A stretch of DNA of 64,000 bases. It comes from Pristionchus mayeri. Lineage: Eukaryota > Nematoda > Chromadorea > Rhabditida > Neodiplogasteridae. Of this stretch, positions 11,301 through 21,200 are shown piece by piece. Numbering within the stretch: the stretch's first letter is position 1; each line of letters starts with the position of its first letter. The stretch spans positions 3,658,001 through 3,722,000 of the forward strand of contig BTRK01000001.1 of the NCBI GenBank assembly GCA_036245805.1, in the 5' to 3' direction. The position numbers were made by a program, and so were the translations under genes. Under the pieces are notes generated by a model, which had not been told where the DNA came from, did not search any database, and worked only from the letters and a program-made list of their open reading frames with translations.

Positions 11301-14300
11301 CCCCAGATACCGTATACCACTACCGTAACCCGCGATTATCGCAAACTAACTTTATTTTTAAAAAGTCCTGGTACCGTGTCAAATCGATTCTACAGTACAC
11401 AAGTAACTACCGTAACCCAGTTCCTTAGGTCAGACCCAGTTCCTTGGGCCAAACATTTTTCTAAAAATGTCAAACATTTTTCTAAAAATCCTAAATCGAA
11501 TGCAAAATGATTCTACAGTAATAAGATATACGGTAAAATACTTTGGAAAAATTTATCGATCGATTTTAAATTTTTAGAAAAATGTTTGACCCAAGGAACT
11601 GGATCTGACCCAAGGAACTGGGTTACGGTAGTCACTTGTGTACTGTGGAATCGATTAGACACGGTACCAGGACTTTTTAAAAATAAAGTTAGTTTGCGAT
11701 AATAGCGGGATCGTGAAGAGCATGCTGAGTCTGCAAACCTCAAAGAAGCGCCTTCTAGTTCCCCACCCTGTAACTGGTGCTCTCTCTCAAGCAGCTACCA
11801 AGACAGTGGTCCAGAGCTTCTTTGACGGTCTCTACACCCCTGCAGTTCCGTGTCCACTCCCAGTCCCTCCTCAGCCTCTGGATCCCCTTCCTCCCTTCCT
11901 ACCCGATGAGGTCAGCAAAGCGATGTCCCAACTCAAGTGTGGTCACTCACCCGGTTCGGATGGCATTCTCCCTGATATGCTATACCACTCTCGAAACCAC
12001 CTTGCTCCCGTTATCGCTGATCTACTCAACTATCTGGTAGATGGAGAGGCTGTTCCAAGCGACCTGACCGAAGCAATTGTCACTCTTCTGCACAAGAAAG
12101 GAGACCCTACCAACATTGGGAACTTCCGTCCCATCTCCCTCCTCACCGTTTCCCTGAAGACAATGACCAAAGTCATTCTTCAGAGACTCGAAACTGTGCT
12201 TGAAGAAACAGAGTCCTCGACCCAAACCGGCTTCCGGCGCGGCTACAGTACTCTCGACAACCTGCATGCCATCAAGCAGGTCGCTGAAAGAACCTCCGAG
12301 TACGGTATCCCAATCTACTTGGCGTTCGTCGACTTCAAGAAGGCGTTCGACTGTGTGGAGTGGAATGCCTGCTGGCAAGCCCTCTTCTCGTTCGGAGCCC
12401 ATCCCTCCCTCGTCCACATGTTGCGCCGTCTCTACGAGTCCTCCTCTACACTCATTCGAGTTAATGAGGAGCTCGTTCCTGTGACTGTGCGTCGAAGAGT
12501 CCGCCAAGGGGATACCCTCTCCCCTCGTCTCTTCAACGCAGTGCTACGATCAGCCATGGACAACACTGGGAGTCAGATGGAATTAGAATCGACGGAAGGA
12601 ACCTTTGCCACTTGGAGTATGCCGATGACGTGGCTCTCGTTGCCAAATCTCGACCCGAGCTGGAACGAATGCTGAAGAAGCTGATGGACGCGTGCAGCCG
12701 AGTTGGTCTCGAAGTGAATGCAAGCAAGACCAACCTCCTCACCTCCTGCACCTCTACCCGCAATCCAATAATCATCGGCAATCTGCGATTCGAATTCGTC
12801 GATAGCGCCACCTATCTCGGAGGAAGAATAGCTCTTCCCTTGGATCATTCCGACGAAATAGAACACCGGATTCGATTAGGGTGGCTGGCCTGGAGTAAGC
12901 TCTCGCACCTCCTATCTTCTCGAATTCTGTCCATCAAGATCAGGAGGAGAGTCTTCGAGAGCTGCATCACGGCTACAGTTCTCTATGGGTGTGAAGTATG
13001 GGCTCTGAGATCTAGCGAGAAGGAGAGGCTGAGAGTCACCCAGAGGAAGATGGAAAGAAAGATGCTTGGAGTCACGCTGAGGGACAGATGGAGGAATGAC
13101 CGCGTGAGAGGGATTACCAAGCTGAGAGACTGGAATGAGGAAGGATTGAAACGAAAAGCGCGCTGGGCCCTCAAGATCAGAAGAATGGGAGTGGAACAGT
13201 GGAGCCGTGCGACAACTGTCTGGACTCCATTCAATAGGACTCGTCCACCCGGAAAGCCTCGCGCGCGATGGAGAGACGACCTATCCCGAGCTATTGGCAG
13301 CCATTGGTGGAGTGCAACTTATGAAGACTACCGACCTATCATCTTCTGAGCGTTTCCGCCTGATAAGATAAATTGATTGATTGATTGATTGATTGATTGA
13401 CGGTAGTGGTATACGGTATCTGGGGGTACTGTACTATCGATTGGGTACGGTACCTAGTCTTGACCTACCATTGACCTACCAATTCATTTTTGACCATGAC
13501 CCGGGGTTCATGGTTTCGCACTGCTCCCCTCGATTTGAGAAAATCGAGGGGAGCAGTGCGAAACCATGGTCATGGTATGAAAACACCTCGCCGCCAGTGT
13601 TGGGCAACTATGATTCTAACCCGTCTTGTTCACTGTTCACTAATACCATCACAGTGACATCCCTTACTCGTTGCCGCGAGGCGCGCGGTTCGAGTCTATT
13701 CGAGCCGCTAAGGTGCGGACGACCAAGGCTCCGTCAGTGTCCGTATCCGCCTCTCTATCCGCGTCCTTATCCGCATCCGCTACCGGAGCGCCACCGCACT
13801 CGGCCGGTTTCTTCTTTGGAGGAGGCGCTCCTCCTCCTCTGCCGCTCAACTCAACCAAGGCCTTCTTCGGGGCGATCGAAGGCGCGAGGCGGCCCTCGCC
13901 TCCGCCCGCGCCGCTCATGATCTTCACGCGCGCTCCAGCCGCGACGCGTGAGGTGACGTCGCTCGTCACTGCCGCGCCGCAGCCGCGACGCGCCAAGAAG
14001 CTGTTCTGGCCGGTGTGGAAGCGGAACACGATCATCTGGGTGAGGACGCCGCCGCCCTCGACAACGGCTACGTCATCAGCGGTGTTTGTGTGGAGGTGAA
14101 TGTGTTAACCACTGATTGATTCAAAGAAACTATTGCACGATTATTAACGAAAAGTCATGTCCAGTGATGTGATCCTAACCTTATTTCACGGCATAATCCA
14201 TGAATGTTGAATACATGCCCTCAAAACATTCAGGATCGTTTTAGCATTCGTTTTGTATCAGTAGTTCCGTGGTAGTATGAGTGATAACCTTGTTGTGAAC

Positions 14301-15822
14301 TGGCTAACTGTCACGTTTTTAGTGGTAGTGTGCAGTAACAAAAAATCGGGTGCACCGAGGCCGTAACACTCGCGGGAACTTTGCGATTAAGTGAGGTTAA
14401 TGACCACTTGCGCTGCGCAGTTTATAACATGTGTCCCTGTCCTTGTCGTGGGATGTGAGGTCATTGGAGGTCGAGGGCTGATCGGCTAAACGAATTTGAG
14501 AATGACTAACAGGAGATTAGGCAGAATCGCTAACTAGAAGGTGCCCTTAATTTATTGTAAAAGCTTTAGTCATGCGCTTTCCTCAAATTTGAACATAGTT
14601 GTTTTTTCATGACCTACCAATCATAACTGATGAGTTCACGATTCATCGCGTATTACACTTCCATGAAAAAATTTGGAAATTTGAATCGTAACTCGAAAAG
14701 AGATCAACACGCGATGTATCAACAGTGGCTGATGTGTGAGGCAATGTCGCGATGCCTCTGATCTGACCATGAGAAAATTGTAGTAGACCATCACGAGATT
14801 CACTGATCCCCTCGTTGTTCATCGTTGATCATCATATTGTGAAACTCATCGCGAAACGGATGCAAATCTCGTGATCAGATCAGACAGAAATGTCACGGCG
14901 CCATGTCAATCGCTCAGAGATCAATCACTCGTTCGCATTACGTAGCAAAGAGTCACAGTGGCGAGACATATGATATGTATAATATTTGTTTCAAAATGAA
15001 AACAGTGAACAAATCGAAATTAGAGATTCTAAAGAGCGTAAATCATAATATGTTTCACCATCAGATGAAACACATTATCATATTATCCAAAACATTCCCA
15101 AGCACTCTATAATTTCGAAAAAAACAACAACACCATTCAGCACGACTCCCCGTCCTCTCGCTCCTCAGCCACGACCGGCCTTCCGCGTGACTGCCGGTCC
15201 AAAGCCAGTGCACATCCAGAGGAATCGAGGTGGGGGGAATGATAAAATGGAAATGCGAAATGCGTCTTGTAAATAATTTGATTATGCATGATGTATCACC
15301 ACATTGAGCAGAGGCTATGGGCGACGAGAGAATACACAGATTGAAGGGACGATTTCTTTCAAAACGTCCTCTAAGTGATACAAATATTGTTTTGTACAGG
15401 CCCGACGTTCAACTGCCGCGTGTTGAACCCGGAGCTGGACGGGAAGGCGTCCGTGAGGAATGACTGGTCGTGCAAGGTATGTACGAAGTTGAACCGTTTC
15501 AGGAGAATGACCTGTATAAATGCGAGAAGAGCTAGTTATCTATTTTTATATAACAATAAGTCTGAATCACGGGGTCATTGTGCAGATTTAGAGTGTTACT
15601 CCATTTTATGCATGATTCAGATGCTCTTCCCGGGCATTCCCAGAGACAACTCGTGCAGATGCTTGTATGAGGTAATTTCTTAGCACCTTTCCAACTATTT
15701 TCAAGAATGTGTGCTTAAAAGATGCCCAAAATGAGCAAACTAATCGATAATTGTAGGTCGAGGGCCGAGACGATCATGGCTGCGCCACTGGCTACGTGTA
15801 CACTTGCAGCCGAGTGAACTAG
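8368..15822 (+). CDS. Secreted six-cysteine protein, 345 aa, unrecognised family
   Basis: Eight exons keep phase throughout: 8368-8473, 10398-10522, 10897-10979, 13655-14095, 15141-15229, 15400-15476, 15621-15671 and 15757-15822. Residues 1-19 (MLTHYSALFSLLLLPDARA) are a signal peptide. Residues 36-77 are acidic. Residues 78-105 contain KFFDPVPMVNVF. Residues 105-252 are low-complexity Ala/Ser/Pro-rich and basic, ending with RNTIIWVRT. The C-terminus has six cysteines (287, 306, 319, 321, 333, 341), enough for three disulfides, and includes CRCLYE and GRDDHGCATG. This suggests a secreted or extracellular-matrix factor, but no function is claimed. Intron 3 hosts a hAT-like element with an RTE fragment. 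A second copy lacking exon 1 lies at 25416-28497. The protein-level match between copies supports the exon calls. The least certain exon is 5, chosen because only the acceptor at 15140 restores phase on both sides. Confidence 0.75.
11335..11708. mobile_element. Nested palindromic MITE
   Basis: Arms 11335-11470 and 11572-11708 are inverted copies. Both contain AACCCAGTTCCTT and the TAACTTTATTTTTAAAAAGTCC edge. It abuts the 5' end of the RTE fragment. Confidence 0.75.
11713..13351 (+). pseudogene. RTE-type LINE reverse transcriptase, 5'-truncated, frameshifted
   Basis: The reverse transcriptase motifs run in order: LHKKGDPTNIGNFRPISLL, AFVDFKKAFDCVEW, RRRVRQGDTLSPRLF, then EYADDVAL with the catalytic YADD. 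After these come the thumb region and the RTE-style C-terminus (ATVLYGCEVWALRSS, RWRDDLSRAIGSHWW). The frame changes near 12565-12610, apparently by loss of one base, so the coding is split into 11713-12675 and 12612-13351. The endonuclease domain is missing, as expected of a 5'-truncated copy. The 3' tail is an ATTG repeat. It is on the same strand as the host gene, within its intron 3. Confidence 0.9.
13372..13400 (+). repeat. (ATTG)n 3' tail of the RTE element
   Basis: Seven ATTG units follow the end of the reverse transcriptase frame. Simple-repeat tails are typical of RTE elements. Confidence 0.8.
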
Positions 15823-17152
15823 TGGAAAACTTGATTAAACCATACCCTCTATTCAACGGTCCCGAACTTCAAACCGCCATGATTGTGCATATGTTTCTCC
15901 CGATGCTCACGTTTTCGTTGCCTTTAGATTTCCACTTACGAACGATCTACCATGCTGATACTCCGCCTATTTAACTAATTATTAGATTCGCACTCGATAA
16001 ATCCATGTTTTTTCGAGAAATATTTGGCTACGTGTCTTCCACAGTAAAAATGGCTACAAAGTAGTCTCACGCACTCCCTTACTATGTATTACAGCGAGAG
16101 AGCACACCAAATGAGGGCTCATGCCGGTAGGGAAGCGCTGGTTTCGACCAACGAAAATGAGAGATAGAGCTTGGGAAATGAGGAGAGAAGAGAGAGTGAG
16201 AGAATGGAGTGAGTGAGTCTGGCCATTTGGAGGAAGGAGCAATGGTCTCGCTCTCTCCAAACCATACACTCTCGCTCACTCTGATCGACGAGAGAGAGTG
16301 TGGTTTGGAGAGAGTCACACGATTCCTGGGAGGGAGGAACCGAGGTAATCCCTGTGGGATCCTGTGGAATGGCCGAATTCAATTATCTTGTTTCCCCTTC
16401 TCTTTTCAAAGTCTGCAATAGCCTGCTCATTTTTGCAGGCTTTTGAAGAACTCACTCAAATCGTTAAATTTCTCTCATTTTCTAGATTATAATTGAGATA
16501 AATTTAGGCCCAGATAGGAGTAGCAGCCCAAATTCTTCCCATAGAACATTTAGCACTTCGTTTTCTGCCGCTTGCTCAGTTTCAGATCAGATGGATGACG
16601 AGAGAGCAGGGGAAATGAAGTGACCGGGGCTCCTCAACTCTCCCTCTCTCTCATCTGCTGGCAGGGCTCTCTCATCAAACCCCGGTGGCAGTTGTTACGT
16701 CTGACACCCCTCTTCCCGATCTCTCTCCTTCCACCCTCTCCCACCTTCCGTCTCTCTCTCTACCCCTCTCTCTCTCCCTCTCTCTCTCCCCTCCCCCCCG
16801 CGCTCATTTCCAGGATCTCCCTCATCTTCCTCTCATCTCCTCTTACCCGATGTCCACAAACATTCTCTGCTCAATTTCAGTCCTATTTTTTGCATAGAAG
16901 ATTCATAAATCGGACCTTCTTCAAATTTAATTTGTTCAAAACTGATTTAGCACTTGATTTACAATTTCCCGCTAGTCTAGTCGCATAAACATGATGACAT
17001 TACATTTAATTCCGTTATGAAAAAAACCACTATAATTCCCTACTTCACGGCCCTCTCTGTTTCCACAACTTCCCTGATCAGGTTACGACGTTTTGAAACC
17101 TCCTCTCTTCAGGCAGTTTCCGGCGCCTCTCTACACATAGAGGAAGCAATGA
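15823..17152. other. Spacer between six-cysteine gene and receptor cassette
   Basis: Contains GAGAGA/CTCTCT-rich tracts and a hairpin-prone TGCAGGCTTT segment near 16430. It aligns with 28498-29981. No coding exon is supported. Confidence 0.5.
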
Positions 17153-17420
17153 ATGCTACTGCGGTTGGCGACTTTCGGTGAGCTTTTTTTTCGAAACGTA
17201 TATTATCGTGGCCAATAACATCATAAATTTAATATTATTTTTTTTTCGATTGTCTCGCCTGCAACCATCAAAGTTCCCAATTTTCACTGGTTTTCTAGTG
17301 TCGATGAAGCATATTTCGATTTTGTGAAAATTTATCACAGGATGGACTAAATTCCGTCCATTGAAATTCCGCTCAATTTTCATTGTTTCAGTGCTCCTCG
17401 TCTTGCCTGAAGTATCACTA
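17153..17420 (+). pseudogene. nAChR 5' cassette alpha, unit 1, deleted
   Basis: The start exon at 17153-17177 (MLLRLATF, phase 1) is intact. The next exon begins at 17392 after TTTCAG but matches the unit-2 copy only as far as 17420 (LPEVSL). The sequence then jumps to the equivalent of unit-2 position ~31016, which removes the rest of that exon and the whole third exon. The cassette cannot supply the receptor N-terminus. Confidence 0.8.
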
Positions 17421-18222
17421 GGGATATATTCGCGGAAATGAAAATTTTACGAGAGAGGAAATAGAAAAAGAATCCTTCCGGAATCCATTTGGGCTCAACT
17501 ACTCAATTTAATTTTGCCGAGTTGCTGTACTTCATTCGTTACAAGTCTAGTTTCAAATGGGTCTCACTCTATCCACTCAACAGACAAGTGAATTGAATGA
17601 ACACGTAACTTACGAAAACAACAACAACAACAACAATACACACATTCAGAACAAATTCAAAAAATGCCATAGAATACTCAACGATTCCAGCTTAAAACAT
17701 GAAGCCACAATCAGTAGTTCAGCAATTGAATGTCTGCTAGTAAGAGTTCATCTGGCTCTCTGTTGAATCAACTGAAACAGTTGTTCGATTTCTTCATCTC
17801 GTTTTTCTTTCAAATCCACCGCCGCTCCTCCTCCATTCGTCCTTCATCCCACTAAGATCCCACTAGATACCAGGAGCGACTCTATTTACAACCACTGAAT
17901 TAACTGTAGAAAAACGTGTTCCCACTATCCCTTGTTCTTAATGTTGCAGATCCTTCACCGTTCGAATTATTAGTTTTATTGAGTCACTGGCAGACGAATC
18001 AACACTGATAATTACGGGAGCCAACACAGTTTCATACGATGATGAAACTTAACCGATCAGCGGTATCATTGTTCCTACCCATCTCGATTCTTCCACATAC
18101 ATGCACTCAATCGCGGTTCTCTAAACAGCCGCCTTTTTACAAATTCAGTTGGCTATTATACAGCTTTTCTTCATCTCAGAATATTTTATTTTCTCGGATA
18201 CACACCTAGAGTCTCATAACGT

Positions 18223-21200
18223 ATGCTGCTGAAGTTGACGACGATCTGTAAGTTTCTTTTTGAAAATTCTTCAGTTGTCATTTTGAAACTCTTGATTGTT
18301 AACAAAAAAATAACTGGCTTCATGTTAAACTAATTAACTGACGTCATACACAAAAAAAGTTCTGACAAGGGACACCCAAAAGTCACCGTTGACTGATCAG
18401 AAGTTTATCTATGTAAGGTTGTAGATACCGGTGAGACATATCATAAGCAAGTTTCAGAATTTGCCGCACTGATCTACTAAGGGTCGATAATCAATAAAGT
18501 TCATCAGTTCCAAGCCCTGACAACATCATGTCGCAGGTTCAGCTCGCTATGTGATCGAATGCTTTGCAAACTTTTTTTCGATTTTCAGTTAGCTTTGTTC
18601 ATCGTATAAAACATTAACGTGGGTTCGGAATGCATTTTGGAACATGAAAAGTAGGGGTCGTGGGCAAAAGCTTAACTAACAAAAGCAATACAATTCGCCA
18701 TTCGCTTGGAAGCCGGGCTAATGACTTTTGAGTAGGTTCATTGTTATCAGTATGTGCTCTCATATCAACTCATATATATGTAACATATATGTAAGTCCTC
18801 TAGCCGGGCGATTTTGAGTTTTACTCCAAATCAGATTACCCGGGTTCATGAGATAGTGGTTTGCATGATCTAATTATCGATTATCGACCCATAGTAAATC
18901 AGTGCGGCAAATTCTGAAACTTGCTTATGATATGTCTCACCGGTATCTACAACCTTACATAGATAAACTTCTGATCGGTCAACGGTGACTTTTGGGTGTC
19001 AATTGTGAGAGATATACAGTCGCGCCGGAAAGTTATGGGACACTTTTTGAATTTGTTGTACCTTTTTGCCCAGGAAATGCATCATTCTGGCACTGACGTA
19101 TGATGTACCAAATCCATCGGAGATTATGATCATGGTATTATGGTATGACGTCATCGTAGTGATAACGCAATAAATCTGCACTTTTTCAAAACGGCATTAT
19201 TCTTACATAAATTTTTTCCTGTTCGCCATACTTTCTATGATTGGAGATATGACCAACGCCTACCCAGAATAAATTTATGAAGATGCTGCTCGGTCGCACA
19301 TTTGCTGCAGCGAAGCTGCAAAAACAGGTTTTGAAATTCGGAACTCGGCTTCTAGAGTGGCTAGAGACCCGTTCAAAGCATCAAAATGATCGCCTTCATG
19401 AGTAAACATGATCCTGAGAACATGAATACGATATCTCGAAATTTGCCCTCATAGCATGAAAAAATCACTTTTTTTGCATGACCATTTTTGGACATTCATA
19501 ACTTTACGGAAAAGTTTAGTAAAAATCTGATTTTTATCTGGTAATGTTCAAAATGCATTGAAGAACCGAATTCCAACTTTTTAGAGCGATTGTATATCTT
19601 TCCAACCCGCGGTGTGCATTTCTAGGAGGTATACTAGGCTCGGGAAACACCTTGTTTACCCCTATGGGCGAGAGAGTGCAGGCGACGAGAGTAAACAGTG
19701 CGTAAACAGGGTAATTTCCGATCCTAGTATACCCCCGAAAAACGCGCGCCGCGGGTCGGAAAGATATCCAATCGCTCTAAAAAGTTGGAATTCGGTTCTT
19801 CAATACATTTTGAACAATACCAGATAAAAATCAGATTTTTACTAAACTTTTCCGTAAAGTTATGAATGTCCAAAAAATGGTCATGCAAAAAAGTGATTTT
19901 TTCATGCTCTGAGGGCAAATTTCGAGATATCATATTCATGTTCTCAGGATCATGTGTACTCATGATGGCGATCATTTTGATGCATTGAACGGGTCTCTAG
20001 CTACTCTAGAAGCCGAGTTCCGAATTTCAGATCCTGTTTTTGCAGCTTCGCTGCAGCAAATGTGCGACCGAGCAGCATCTTCATAAATTTATTCTGAGTA
20101 GGCCTCAGTCATATCTCCAATCATAGAAAGTATGGCGAACAGGAAAAAATCTATGTAAGAATAATGCCGTTTTGAAAAAGTGCAGATTGATTGCGCCATC
20201 ACTGCGCAATAACTATGCGATGACGTCATACCATAATACCATGACCATAATCTCCGATGGATTTGGTACATCATACGTCAGTGCCAGAATGATGCATTTC
20301 CTGGGCAAAAAGATACAACAAATTCAAAAAGTGTCCCATGACTTTCCGGCGCGACTGTAGATAAGGTTAGCTGTTCGGTGATTATTGCGTCGTCGCATTC
20401 ACCTCTCCAGCGCAAATATGTTAAATATGTGTTAACTATACAGGGTGGCACAAAAGTATTGACCCAACTTTGATTAGATCTCATTTCTAACGGGTAACAC
20501 TTTTCAGCCACATCTTTTAGCATAGTACAGCTAAGCTAATTAACAATATATTAGGTTGTTCGGAAAGTTTCTTTCTTTTATTTTTCTCATGCCAATTCTT
20601 GTGGCATTCGGCCTCAATTATTTTGTCTCTGGTATACGTTAGGGCCTTGGCGGTGGAATACTACAGTATGTTCAAATCACATCTCGGTCGTATAGCAGGC
20701 TAGAGAAAATATCAAAAGTTAGCAAATGCCAAAAACACCTGAAAAAGTAGAATTTCCGTGTTTTTTGTTGGGTAATTTTTCCCGAGTACTAGATGCCTAC
20801 CGATACTAGCCGGATAATACGCGATAGGGCAAGAGTTGATAATAATGATAACAAAGTAAAACCAGGCTTTCAACGTTCGAGAGAGACGAGAGATATCAAT
20901 ATGTCACCATTTCGATGTTCAAATTTCGGCATAAATTTTCTGAAAAATCCTGCTTATGAATACGTGATTGGATTCCCGCCTAATTAGGGATAGCAAGTGA
21001 CCATGTAATGTACTTCACAAATAACAATCGCTTTGTTTTCTAGGTTGACCGGGTGAAGCACAATCAGTTTAAAATTATGCTCGAAAAACCCATCGTAGTG
21101 CGGATTATCCAATCGACGCTTTGCTAGATTAGGTAATACGTGCTAGATTTAAAATTTTATGTTTACTAATAGCCCTATTGACGTACTTCACAATAGTGGG

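Larger units (their letters stand above)
11125..13612. mobile_element. hAT-like composite element with 8-bp target duplication
   Basis: Perfect 12-bp terminal repeats CATAGTTGCCCA/TGGGCAACTATG are flanked by the direct repeat ATTCTAAC (11117-11124 and 13613-13620). An 8-bp duplication is the hAT signature. The subterminal inverted repeats (11160-11330 against 13400-13570) contain a GGGGAGCAGTGCGAAACCATG hairpin arm. The inside is filled by a palindrome (11335-11708) and a LINE fragment, with no hAT transposase. The homologous intron of unit 2 (26006-26310) lacks it, so insertion followed the duplication. Confidence 0.85.

Noticed and set aside
13664..14035. 123-residue minus-strand frame over the Ala/Pro-rich exon
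   Set aside because: Shadow of the GC-rich plus-strand exon, which keeps phase with its neighbours. The unit-2 copy behaves the same way.
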